Origin: Maritimibacter harenae
Lineage (GTDB): Bacteria > Pseudomonadota > Alphaproteobacteria > Rhodobacterales > Rhodobacteraceae
Length of the DNA stretch: 64,000 nucleotides
Direction: 5' to 3'
Assembly (NCBI RefSeq): GCF_009882975.1
Contig: NZ_WTUX01000011.1
Span: 561,073-625,072, forward strand
The position numbers were made by a program, and so were the translations under genes. Under the pieces are notes generated by a model. It did not search any database. It was given only the letters and a program-made list of their open reading frames with translations, and was not told where the DNA came from. How positions within the stretch are numbered: the first letter of the stretch is position 1; each line of letters starts with the position of its first letter. Positions 35,572-47,391 of the stretch are shown here, piece by piece.

Positions 35572-36502
35572 CGTTCTCGTCATCATCGCCGTGGCAGGCT
35601 TCGCCACGATGATCCGCGTCGAGGACCGCCGGCGCGCCGCCCATCGGGACTACCCGCCGCAGGGCCAGTTCGTCGAGGTCGACGACCATCCCGTCCATTA
35701 CGTCCAGATCGGCGCCGGCCCGGACCTCGTGCTGCTGCACGGCGCCTCCGGGTCGACCCGCGACTGGATGTTCGACATCGCGCCGAAGCTGGCCGAGCGC
35801 TACCGCGTCACCATCTTCGACCGCCCCGGTCTTGGCTACACGCCGCCGCTGGCCCCCAACGACGTGACGCTGAGCGCGCAGACCGCGCTCCTGGTCGCGG
35901 CCGCCGCCAAGCTGGGCGTCGAGGCGCCGGTGGTCGCGGGCCAGAGCTTCGGCGGGGCCGTGGCGATGAACTGGGCGGTGAACCACCCCGACGCGCTCTC
36001 CGCCGTCGTCTCGATCGCGGGCGCGACGCATCCCTGGCCGGGTCCGCGCGACAAGCTCTACGCTGCACTCGCCCAACCCGTGATCGGCCCGGTGTTGTCG
36101 CACCTGATCTCGGCCTGGCTGCCCAGGAACTACTTGGCCCGGCAAATCGACGCGGTCTTCGCCCCGAACCCGATGCCTGACGGGTATGCCCGCGCCATCG
36201 CGCCCGGGATCATCCTGCTGCCCGAGCAGTTCAAGGCCAACGCCCAGCAGCGCCACGAGCTTCTTCACCACCTCGAAGAGCAGCAGAAGCGCTATGGCGA
36301 GGTCTCGGTCCCCGTCGAGGTGATCCACGGCACCGCCGATACCACCGTGGGCCTGTCCATCCACTCCGAGCCCTTGGTCGACGAGGTGCAGAACGGCAAC
36401 CTCACCGTGCTGGACGGCGTGGGCCACATGCCCCACCACGTGGCACGCGACGAAACCATCGCCGCCATCGACCGCGCGGCGTTGCGCGCCGGGGTCAAAT
36501 AG
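35555..36502 (+). CDS. Alpha/beta hydrolase, membrane-anchored
   Basis: 315 residues beginning with a hydrophobic segment ([18 protein letters not shown]) that is an anchor or uncleaved signal. The core has the oxyanion strand [11 protein letters not shown], nucleophile S131 (GQSFGG), D262 and H291 as the catalytic triad. The substrate is unknown. The gene starts within the last 17 bp of metA. Confidence 0.88.
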   Translation: MKLALSVLVIIAVAGFATMIRVEDRRRAAHRDYPPQGQFVEVDDHPVHYVQIGAGPDLVLLHGASGSTRDWMFDIAPKLAERYRVTIFDRPGLGYTPPLAPNDVTLSAQTALLVAAAAKLGVEAPVVAGQSFGGAVAMNWAVNHPDALSAVVSIAGATHPWPGPRDKLYAALAQPVIGPVLSHLISAWLPRNYLARQIDAVFAPNPMPDGYARAIAPGIILLPEQFKANAQQRHELLHHLEEQQKRYGEVSVPVEVIHGTADTTVGLSIHSEPLVDEVQNGNLTVLDGVGHMPHHVARDETIAAIDRAALRAGVK

Positions 36503-36534
36503 CCATACTGGCCGGACAGGCAACGGAGGTGCGC

Positions 36535-37404
36535 ATGGAGCTTCCCCACAACGGGGCGATCTCGACGTTCTACAAGGAGAGCGCCCCCAAGGAGATCCGC
36601 GCGGCGATCGAGACCGCCGACAAGAATGTCGTGCTCGACCCGTCCTATCCCTACGACGACCGCATGGACAAGGACGACTACGAGGATACGCTCTACGCGC
36701 TGCAACTGGAGCTCGCCAAGCTGCAGGCGGACGTGAAGGCCACGGGCAAGCGCGTCGTGGTGGTCTTCGAGGGGCGCGACGCGGCCGGCAAGGGCGGCAC
36801 GATCAAGCGCATCCGCGAGAACCTGAACCCCCGCGTCGCGCGCGTCGTGGCGCTGCCCAAACCGTCCGACCGGGAGGCCGGCGAATGGTATTTCCAACGC
36901 TATGTCAGGCACTTGCCCACCGCGGGTGAGATGGTCCTGTTCGACCGCTCCTGGTACAACCGCGGCGTGGTCGAGAAGGTCTTCGACTTCTGCACCGGCC
37001 CGCAGCGCGCCGCCTTCTTTCGCCAGTTGCCGGAGTTCGAGCACATGCTGGTCGACGAGGGCATCCACCTCGTGAAGATCTGGCTCAACGTCGGGCGTGC
37101 CGAGCAACTGCGCCGTTTCCTGAAACGTGAACATGACCCCCTAAAGCACTGGAAACTCTCGTGGATCGACGTCGAAGGGCTGAACCGCTGGCAGGCCTAT
37201 TCCGACGCCATCGCGGAAACCTTCGCCAATTCGCACTTTCCCTATGCCCCCTGGACGATCATCCGGTCGGACGACAAGCGCCGCGCACGGCTCGCGGCCA
37301 TCAAGACCGTCCTGCAAGGCATTGATTACCAAGGCAAACGCCACGACGTGGCCTGCGCCCCCGACCCGAAGATCGCGGGCGGGCTCGACACCTGGGAGCG
37401 CTGA
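36535..37404 (+). CDS. ppk2: Polyphosphate kinase 2
   Basis: 289 residues from the ATG at 36535, which has GGAGG 5 nt upstream. Walker-A-like [10 protein letters not shown] (79-88), a conserved lid motif [10 protein letters not shown] (135-144) and [12 protein letters not shown] identify a one-domain (class I) PPK2. It uses polyphosphate to phosphorylate nucleoside diphosphates, or the reverse. It ends 1 bp before the TetR regulator gene's TTG start. Confidence 0.95.
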   Translation: MELPHNGAISTFYKESAPKEIRAAIETADKNVVLDPSYPYDDRMDKDDYEDTLYALQLELAKLQADVKATGKRVVVVFEGRDAAGKGGTIKRIRENLNPRVARVVALPKPSDREAGEWYFQRYVRHLPTAGEMVLFDRSWYNRGVVEKVFDFCTGPQRAAFFRQLPEFEHMLVDEGIHLVKIWLNVGRAEQLRRFLKREHDPLKHWKLSWIDVEGLNRWQAYSDAIAETFANSHFPYAPWTIIRSDDKRRARLAAIKTVLQGIDYQGKRHDVACAPDPKIAGGLDTWER

Positions 37405-37405
37405 C

Positions 37406-38029
37406 TTGCCCGCAAAGAAACGCGGATATCACCATGGCAACCTGCGCCAGGCGCTGGTCGAGGCGGCCCTGACGCTGATCGAGGAAAAGGGCCCCACCGG
37501 CTTCACCCTGTCGGAGGCCGCCAAGCAGGCCGGCGTCACCCCGGCGGCGGTCTACCGCCATTTCGACGGGCGCGACGCGCTCATCGCCGAGGCCGCGCGC
37601 CAGGGCTACGAGATCTTCGCGGACCTGATGGAACATGCCTATGCCAAGGGCCAGCCCTCGGCCCTGGCCAGCTTCGAGGCCACCGGGCGCGCCTACCTGG
37701 CCTTCGCCCGCCGCTTCCCGGGCCATTACATCTCGATGTTCGAAAGCGGCATCTCGATCAATCGCTCGCCCGAACTCGCCCACGTGGCCAACCGCGCGCT
37801 CGGGGTACTCGACAAGGCGGCCAACGACCTCATGGCCGAACTGCCGCCCGAAAGGCGCCCGCCCGCGCGCATGGTCTCGGCCCATGTCTGGGCGATGAGC
37901 CACGGCGTGGTGGAACTCTTCGCCCGCGGCTCTCCCGGCACCAAGTCGCCCTTCCCGCCCGAAGACCTGCTCGAATCCGGGATCGGCGTCTACCTGCGCG
38001 GCCTCGGCCTCATCCGTTCGGACAGCTGA
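37406..38029 (+). CDS. TetR/AcrR family regulator
   Basis: 207 residues from the TTG at 37406 (GGGAG 7 nt upstream); the longer frame runs back into ppk2. N-terminal helix-turn-helix HHGNLRQALVEAALTLIEEKG...FTLSEAAKQAGVTPAAVYRHF, then an all-helical ligand domain with a WAMSHGVVELFA motif, typical of the WHG-type C-terminal domain. Coupling to ppk2 suggests joint expression, possibly control of ppk2 or of the cluster itself. Confidence 0.88.
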   Translation: MPAKKRGYHHGNLRQALVEAALTLIEEKGPTGFTLSEAAKQAGVTPAAVYRHFDGRDALIAEAARQGYEIFADLMEHAYAKGQPSALASFEATGRAYLAFARRFPGHYISMFESGISINRSPELAHVANRALGVLDKAANDLMAELPPERRPPARMVSAHVWAMSHGVVELFARGSPGTKSPFPPEDLLESGIGVYLRGLGLIRSDS

Positions 38030-38040
38030 CCGCCTTTCAT

Positions 38041-38091
38041 CTTTCCGAAAATACGCCGGGGGGTTCGGGGGGCTGGCCCCCCGATCTTGCG
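38041..38091. repeat. Intergenic GC-rich palindromic repeat, copy B
   Basis: Reads GAAAATACGCCGGGGGG, then GGGGGGCTGGCCCCCC. It lies between the convergent tetR and sufS genes, where its palindrome can also serve as terminator. It shares the layout with copies A (29611-29688) and C (57870-57932). Confidence 0.6.
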
Positions 38092-38152
38092 TGCCGTTCG
38101 CGGGCTGGCCGCCAGCGGGACGCAGCGCGTCAAACGCGCGCTGCGAAACCCC

Positions 38153-39367
<1,215 letters not shown>

Positions 39368-39368
39368 C

Positions 39369-39962
39369 TCAAAGCTCTCCCGAAGTGAAGGCGGCGCCGA
39401 CCCCGGCCAGTGCGAGCACGACCGACAGGATCGCGACCGCCACGAAACTGGTCAAAAGGATGCCCAGGAACACGCGCATGGCCGATGCGAACCCGTGCAG
39501 CTCGGCGATGAAGTGGCTCATGATCCAGAAGCCCGCAAGCCCGCCGGCCATCCACAGAAGTGCAGCCAGGCCGGGGGCGAAAAGGCTCAGGATCAGCACG
39601 CCCGACTGCACGATCAGCAGCACGAAGTTGAGCCAGATGACGGTCATGAGCCCGTCTTCGAACCGCCCGGTGCCGCCCGCGGCGCGCCCCAGCCAGTAGA
39701 TCAGCAGCACGGTGATCACCGCCACCGCGGATTCGGCCAGCGCCACCGCCATCGGCATGGCGAAGACCGTGCCCTGAAGCTCCGGCGCCGGCGGAAAGAT
39801 CATCGAGGACCCCACGCCGATCATCGCGCCGAAGACGAGAAGCAGGATCAGCAGTTGCCACAGGACGGCCCGCGGCAGGTCCAGCGCGAAAAGCTCGCGT
39901 GCGATCTTGCGCGGTTCGGCGATGGTCTGAAGCGCCATGCCGAACAGGTATCCGAATTCCAT
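39369..39962 (-). CDS. YIP1 family membrane protein, within suf operon
   Basis: 197 residues with five hydrophobic helices; the start FGYLFGMALQTIAEPRKIARELFA and the small-residue-rich helices fit the YIP1 family. The function is not known. The TGA of the preceding YIP1-like gene lies directly before its ATG, and sufS follows 1 bp downstream, so it is tightly embedded in the suf operon. Confidence 0.82.
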   Translation of the reverse strand: MEFGYLFGMALQTIAEPRKIARELFALDLPRAVLWQLLILLLVFGAMIGVGSSMIFPPAPELQGTVFAMPMAVALAESAVAVITVLLIYWLGRAAGGTGRFEDGLMTVIWLNFVLLIVQSGVLILSLFAPGLAALLWMAGGLAGFWIMSHFIAELHGFASAMRVFLGILLTSFVAVAILSVVLALAGVGAAFTSGEL

Positions 39963-39964
39963 CT

Positions 39965-40459
39965 TCACGCCGCCGCCCCCGCACCGCGTTCGGCCGTCAG
40001 GAGATTGACGACCCAGTGAACCAGAAACGCCCCCAGCGCCACGGCGCCGACGGCGGTTTCGGCCGCGCCCGCGCCCACGAAGCCCGAGACCAGCCCCCAG
40101 AAAAGCCAGAGCGGCGAGGCCACGAGAAGCGCCCAGAAAAGCGCGAAACGGGCACCGAACCAGCTGCCCTGCCCGCCCATGAGGCGCGCGATCATGTGGC
40201 TGATCGCGGCGATCGCGTAGGCGGTGAGCGGCACGATGAAGAGCCAACCAAAAAGGGCCCCGCCCAGAAGCGGGTTCAGGTCCTGCCCGGTCTCCAGCGC
40301 CACGCGTTGCAGCCGGGGCGCCTGGGCCACGAAGATCAGGATACAGGCGACCATGAGAACGGCCAGCGCGCGATCCTCGCGCGCCGTATCGCCCAGGCGC
40401 CGCGCAAACACCTCGCGCGGCGCCCGGTAGGCGCGCATCATGTCACGCGCGACGGACAT
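39965..40459 (-). CDS. Second YIP1-like membrane protein, within suf operon
   Basis: 164 residues with four hydrophobic helices (about 33-50, 64-88, 103-127, 135-152) and an N-terminal MMRAYRAPREVFARRL similar to the start of its neighbour, suggesting tandem duplication with divergence. It begins 2 bp after the sufD stop. Its link to iron-sulfur assembly is by position only. Confidence 0.78.
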   Translation of the reverse strand: MSVARDMMRAYRAPREVFARRLGDTAREDRALAVLMVACILIFVAQAPRLQRVALETGQDLNPLLGGALFGWLFIVPLTAYAIAAISHMIARLMGGQGSWFGARFALFWALLVASPLWLFWGLVSGFVGAGAAETAVGAVALGAFLVHWVVNLLTAERGAGAAA

Positions 40460-40461
40460 TT

Positions 40462-41765
40462 TCAGCCACGCCGCCGCAACAGCCAGCCTTCCAGCCGCTC
40501 GACCAGTTCTTCGCGGAAGCGCTCGTCCTCGACCTCTTCCATCGCCTCGGCGACGAAGGCGATGACCAGGAGGTCCATCGCGGTCTTCTCGTCGATGCCG
40601 CGGGCGCGCAGGTAGAACAGCATGTCCTTGTCGATCGCGCCGGAGGTCGACCCGTGCGAACAGGCAACGTCGTCGGCGTAGATTTCGAGCTCGGGCTTGG
40701 CGAGGAAGTTGGCCCCGTCATCCAGCAGGAGCGATTGCGATTTCTGGTAGCCGTCGGTCTTCTGCGCCCCGCGCTCCACGAGGATCTTGCCCTGGAACGT
40801 GCCGATGGCACCTTCCTGGAGCACTTTCTTGAACACCTGCCGGCTTTCGCAATTCTCCGCATCATGGCGAATGAAGACCGTATCGTCGTGGTGGAAGTCA
40901 CCGTGACCAAGCGCCGCGCCGGCGACGTGGGCCGAGGCGTTGGGGCCTTCGAGGTCGACGTAGATCTCGTTGCGCGTCAGGCGGCCGTTCACCGTCAGGG
41001 TGAAGGACTTGAACAGGCTGTCTTCGTCCTGACGCACGAACATGCCGGTGACGGCGCGCCGTTCGTGGTCGCGGCCCTGCGCGCGGATATGGTGCAGGCG
41101 TCCGCCCGCGGCGATGTCGACTTCGAGCACCTTGTTGAAGCGCGCGGCGGCCGGGCCGTTCTCGAGCAGCGTCAGCTCCCCGCCCGCCTCGACGCGCACC
41201 ACGTTGTGCAGGAACGCGTCCGAGGTCTCGTTCTTGTGCTGGTAGATCAGCGACACGGGCTTTTCCGCCTTGCCGGTCACTCGGATCAGCACACCGTCCG
41301 TGGCGAAAGCCGTGTTGAGCGCCGCATGCGGGCGCTCGACCGGGGTCTGGCCCCGCGTCTCGATCGCGCCGTAGATGTCCTTGGCCCAGTGGATGTCGGC
41401 CCTGGCCGCATCCTCCAGCCGCTCGATCTCGATCCCATCGACCGAGAGGTCGTCGGATTGCGCCGCGTCGAACACACCGTCGACGAAGACGATGCGCGTG
41501 CGCTCGACCGCGTCGAACACCGGGGTTTCTTCGCCGTGGTCGAAGACCGCGGCGGGTTCCGGCTCGGCCGCGTTCAGGCTCTCGGGCTTGGTGAAGCGCC
41601 AGTACTCGTCGCGGCCCGTGGGCAGGCCCATCGTCTCGAGCCGCGCGAGCGCGGTCTTGCGCGCCTCGGTGATCCAGGCGCCGCCTTCGGGCAGCGTCAG
41701 GGTCTCGAGCCGCGCGGAGAGCGCGTCACGCCGCCGGGCGAGCAGTTTTTCCTTCGCGATCGCCA

Positions 41766-41766
<1 letters not shown>
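40462..41766 (-). CDS. sufD: Fe-S assembly protein SufD
   Basis: 434 residues. C-terminal beta-helix domain with GTFQGKILVERGAQKTDGYQKSQSLLL-type repeats and DVACSHGSTSGAIDKDMLFYLRARGI, the SufB/SufD signature. It forms the SufBC2D scaffold, where it is thought to help acquire iron. Its start shares TGATG with the sufC stop. Confidence 0.96.
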
Positions 41767-42518
<752 letters not shown>

Positions 42519-42549
42519 TTCCTGATCCTTATCTCGGCGCGACCGGGCC

Positions 42550-44085
<1,536 letters not shown>

Positions 44086-44094
44086 CCTCGCCTC

Positions 44095-45141
44095 TCAATC
44101 CCCGCGCCGTGCGCGGAATTTCTCGTATTCGCGAAGCCATGCATCGGCGAAGGCCGAAACATCCTCCTCTGTCGTGTCGGGCCCGAGGGACACCCGCAGC
44201 GCGCTGGCCGCTTCCGTGTCATCGTACCCCATCGCGCGAAGCACTCGGCTGGCCCGGACCTTGCCCGATGAGCAGGCAGAGCCCGCGGACACCGCAAACC
44301 CGGCCAGGTCCATCACCATCACCTGCGTCTCCCCTTTCCAGCCCGGCGTGATGAAACAGGACGTGTTGGGGAGCCTGTTCGCGTCTTTCCCGACAAAAAT
44401 AGTCTCTCTTGCGGATTCTGAAAGTCTTTTTTCTAGAATATTTCTAAGTTTTGCGATCTCGGCCCATCGTCCGGCCTCCATATCGCGTGTCGCGGCCTCC
44501 GCGGCCGCACCGAAACCGGCGATTCCGACCACGTTCTCGGTCCCCGACCGACGTCCCATTTCCTGTCCGCCGCCCTTGATGCGCGCCTCCACGTCGAGCC
44601 CCCGCTTCAAAACGAGCGCGCCGATCCCTTTCGGCCCGCCGATCTTGTGCGCTGATACGAAGGCCATGTCCGCTTCGGACCAATTGAAGGCGAAGGGCAG
44701 CTTGCCGAAGGCCTGCGTGGCGTCCGTGACGGCGAGCCCGGTTGGCAGATCCTGGATCACCCCGGTCTCGGAATTGGCCACTTGCAGCGTGCTGGTGCGG
44801 GGGTCGGTGACGCTCACGCGCCCGTCGCGGTCCACCGGCAGCACCGGGTCGCACCAGGCAGATACCGCTTCGTGCTCCACGTCCGCGCAGACCATGTCGC
44901 GGCCCGCGAGCGCGAGCGCCGCGGCTTCCGTGGCAGAGGAGACGAAGACCACGTCCGCGCCTTCCGCGCCCAGGGCCGCCGCCACCTGCCGGCGCGCGCG
45001 TTCGACCAGCCCCTTGGCCGCGCGCCCCTCGCTGTGGACGGAGGACGGGTTGCCGACGAGGTCCATCGCCTCGAGCATCGCCGCCCGCGCCGGGGGCCTG
45101 AGCGGCGTCGTTGCATTGTAATCGAGATAGGTGCGCCCCAC
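44095..45141 (-). CDS. Cysteine desulfurase, IscS/NifS type
   Basis: 348 residues from the GTG at 45141, which has AAAGG 8 nt upstream (GTG at 45147 is an alternative). It opens with the family's TYLDYNATTPL and has the PLP lysine in SAHKIGGPKGIGAL and the catalytic cysteine in SAGSACSSGKVRAS, the longer-loop form of group I enzymes. The window thus has two desulfurases of different groups in one cluster. It follows the IscR-like regulator after 43 bp. Confidence 0.93.
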   Translation of the reverse strand: MGRTYLDYNATTPLRPPARAAMLEAMDLVGNPSSVHSEGRAAKGLVERARRQVAAALGAEGADVVFVSSATEAAALALAGRDMVCADVEHEAVSAWCDPVLPVDRDGRVSVTDPRTSTLQVANSETGVIQDLPTGLAVTDATQAFGKLPFAFNWSEADMAFVSAHKIGGPKGIGALVLKRGLDVEARIKGGGQEMGRRSGTENVVGIAGFGAAAEAATRDMEAGRWAEIAKLRNILEKRLSESARETIFVGKDANRLPNTSCFITPGWKGETQVMVMDLAGFAVSAGSACSSGKVRASRVLRAMGYDDTEAASALRVSLGPDTTEEDVSAFADAWLREYEKFRARRGD

Positions 45142-45184
45142 GGGCACCCCCTTTCCGCTGTCTTTGGTGTTCTGAGCGGCCTTG

Positions 45185-45646
45185 TTACTCTTCGTCCACC
45201 ACCTGGAACAAGCTCGGAACCGCCGGACAGGGGGCCAATTCGTTCTGCACCACGTCCGAAAGCCGCGTCTGGTGCAGGAAAACATAGACATTCGCCGAGA
45301 GGCTTTCCCACAGCCGGTTGGTCATCGACTGCGCCCGCGTGCCCGATACCGCGCCCGAGGCGCCCGCCCCGGTGTGCATCGCGCTCACGGTTTCGTCGAC
45401 GGCGGCAAGAATCTCGGCCACCCGAATCTCGCTCGCCGGCCGGGCCAGCACGTAGCCGCCGCCGGGTCCGCGCACGGATTTCACGAGCTCCGCGCGGCGC
45501 AGTTTCACGAACAGCTGTTCCAGATAGGCCAGCGAGATCTTCTGACGCTCGGCCAGTTCCGCCAGCGACAGGCGGGTGCCGTCGGGCTGGAGCGCGAGCT
45601 CGGCGAGCGCTACCATCGCGTAGCGCCCCTTGGTCGAAAGCTTCAT
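45185..45646 (-). CDS. IscR-like Rrf2 family regulator of the iron-sulfur operon
   Basis: 153 residues. Winged helix at the N-terminus (MKLSTKGRYAMVALAELAL, KISLAYLEQLFVKLRRAELVKSVRGPGGGY) as in IscR. The three cysteines that hold the [2Fe-2S] cluster in enterobacterial IscR are missing: that region reads SAMHTGAGASGAVSG. The only cysteine is C140 near the C-terminus. An IscR without the canonical triad has been described in Rhodobacter sphaeroides, so this is probably the same type. It heads the suf operon and should control it. Confidence 0.92.
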   Translation of the reverse strand: MKLSTKGRYAMVALAELALQPDGTRLSLAELAERQKISLAYLEQLFVKLRRAELVKSVRGPGGGYVLARPASEIRVAEILAAVDETVSAMHTGAGASGAVSGTRAQSMTNRLWESLSANVYVFLHQTRLSDVVQNELAPCPAVPSLFQVVDEE

Positions 45647-45795
45647 TCGTCCCCCCGAAACATTGACGAAACCGCCCGGCGGCTATAGGTGACTTTTAGC
45701 CCAGTGCCGCGGCGTTCGTGCCGGGCCGTATCGCTTGTAATTTGCCCGGAAATTTCCGTCAAGAAAACCGGGTCCGTGGGAGAGTTGGACCGTCT

Positions 45796-46449
45796 ATGCC
45801 CGAGGTGATTTTTCCCGGCCCCGAGGGCCGGCTTGAAGGCCGCTACCATCCGCAGAAGGACCGGGACGCCCCGATCGCCATCGTGCTTCATCCGCATCCG
45901 CAGTTCGGCGGGACGATGAACAACAAGGTCGTCTACAACCTGCACTACACGTTCTTCAACATGGGCTTCACCGTGCTCCGGTTCAATTTCCGGGGCGTGG
46001 GGCGCAGCCAGGGGGAATACGACCAGGGCGTGGGCGAGCTGTCCGATGCGGCCTCCGCGCTCGATTACCTCCAGTCGATGAACCAGAACGCGAAGCATTG
46101 CTGGGTCGCCGGCTTCAGCTTCGGCGCTTGGATCGGGATGCAGCTTCTCATGCGTCGCCCCGAGATCACCGGCTTCGTGTCTGTGAGCCCGCCGGCGAAC
46201 ATGTACGACTTCTCGTTCCTCGCCCCCTGCCCGTCTTCTGGCCTGATCATCAACGGCAGCGGCGACCGGGTCGCCCCGCCGGCCGATACCCACGCGCTCG
46301 TCGACAAGCTGCACGAGCAGAAGGGCATCACCATCACCCATAACGAGATCGAGGGCGCCGGACACTTCTACGAAGGCGATCACATGGACACCATGCTTGC
46401 CTCCGTGGACGAATACGTCCGCCGCCGCCTGACGGAATCCACGCGCTGA
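45796..46449 (+). CDS. Alpha/beta hydrolase, dienelactone-hydrolase-like
   Basis: 217 residues from the ATG at 45796. LHPHPQFGGTMNNKVVYNL is the oxyanion region typical of this bacterial family; the nucleophile is Ser in GFSFGAWIG, with GSGDRVAPP (Asp) and GAGHFYEG (His) completing the triad. The substrate is unknown. It is divergent from the IscR-like gene and heads a run of three codirectional genes. Confidence 0.88.
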   Translation: MPEVIFPGPEGRLEGRYHPQKDRDAPIAIVLHPHPQFGGTMNNKVVYNLHYTFFNMGFTVLRFNFRGVGRSQGEYDQGVGELSDAASALDYLQSMNQNAKHCWVAGFSFGAWIGMQLLMRRPEITGFVSVSPPANMYDFSFLAPCPSSGLIINGSGDRVAPPADTHALVDKLHEQKGITITHNEIEGAGHFYEGDHMDTMLASVDEYVRRRLTESTR

Positions 46450-46459
46450 GGATCACATC

Positions 46460-46675
46460 ATGCAACTCATCGACGACGTCGCGGACCGGGTCGCCATCGA
46501 GGTTCTGAAACTCGTGGACGAGACCGGCAACCAGGACATCATCGAAGAGGTGAAGAAGGTGATCGGCACTTCGTCCCAGACGCTCGAAGAGGCCTACATG
46601 ACCGCCGTGCGCGTGCGTCGGGCCGAGGCGCGGGCGATGGACCTGCTGGAGACTCTGCGCGCCGGACGGGGCTGA
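46460..46675 (+). CDS. Small uncharacterised helical protein
   Basis: 71 residues, strongly helical and charged (DDVADRVAIEVLKLVDETG, EEVKKVIGTSSQTLEEAY), with no membrane segment. It is 10 bp after the hydrolase gene and 4 bp before the VIT-family gene, so it is part of that operon. I do not recognise a family. Consistent codon use and tight packing make it a likely real gene. Confidence 0.7.
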   Translation: MQLIDDVADRVAIEVLKLVDETGNQDIIEEVKKVIGTSSQTLEEAYMTAVRVRRAEARAMDLLETLRAGRG

Positions 46676-46679
46676 GACG

Positions 46680-47384
46680 ATGGCGCGCCGCGGTGCGCTC
46701 GCCCGGATTTTCCTGCGCCAGCTCACCTACGGGGGCAACGACGGCATCGTCACCACCTTTGCCATCGTCGCCGGCTTCGCCGGGGCCGAGGCGCAGGGGA
46801 CCGCAGGCATCGCTTCGGTCGCCGTGCTGGTCTTCGGGGTGGCGAACCTGATCGCCGACGCGGCCTCGATGGGGCTTGGCGAGTTTCTCTCCGACCGCTC
46901 CACCCGCGCGCTCTACCGTGACCGCACCGCGAAGCTGCGCGACGAAGGCCCGGCCGTGGCGGAGCGCGAACTGGTCGCGACGCTCACCGCGCAGGGGCTT
47001 GATACCGAGACCGCCCAACGCGCGGCGGCGGCCATCGCGACAGATCCGCATCTCGCCGCCGACGTGACCTTGCGTTACAGCGCCGAGGCCGAGGCGCCGG
47101 GCGCGGCACGCCCGCTTCTGCGCGGCACGGTGACCTTCTCGTCCTTCGTGGTGTTCGGACTGATCCCGATCATCCCCTTCTTCGTGGCCCCCGATCACCC
47201 GTCGACCTTCATGGTCTCGGCCGTGGCGACGCTCGCCGCGCTCACCCTGCTGGGGGCCCTGCGCTGGCGCACCACGCACGAGCACGCGCTGCGTGCCATC
47301 GGCGAAACCGTCATCCTGGGCGGCTTCTGCGCCGCGCTCGCCTATGGGGCGGGCAACGTGATGGCCGGTTTCGGCGGCGGCTGA
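46680..47384 (+). CDS. VIT1/CCC1 family Fe2+/Mn2+ transporter
   Basis: 234 residues. First helix signature QLTYGGNDGIVTTFAIVAGFAGA and NLIADAASMGLGEFLSDRS match the VIT1/CCC1 family; a soluble helical insert with Glu-rich stretches lies between helices 2 and 3. Members move ferrous iron or manganese out of the cytoplasm. It ends 7 bp before the convergent carboxypeptidase gene. Confidence 0.9.
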   Translation: MARRGALARIFLRQLTYGGNDGIVTTFAIVAGFAGAEAQGTAGIASVAVLVFGVANLIADAASMGLGEFLSDRSTRALYRDRTAKLRDEGPAVAERELVATLTAQGLDTETAQRAAAAIATDPHLAADVTLRYSAEAEAPGAARPLLRGTVTFSSFVVFGLIPIIPFFVAPDHPSTFMVSAVATLAALTLLGALRWRTTHEHALRAIGETVILGGFCAALAYGAGNVMAGFGGG

Positions 47385-47391
47385 AACGGGC

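Noticed and set aside
45647-45795. Promoter TTGACG/TATAGG for the hydrolase gene
   Set aside because: The spacer is only 15 bp and the order relative to the divergent iscR-like gene is ambiguous.
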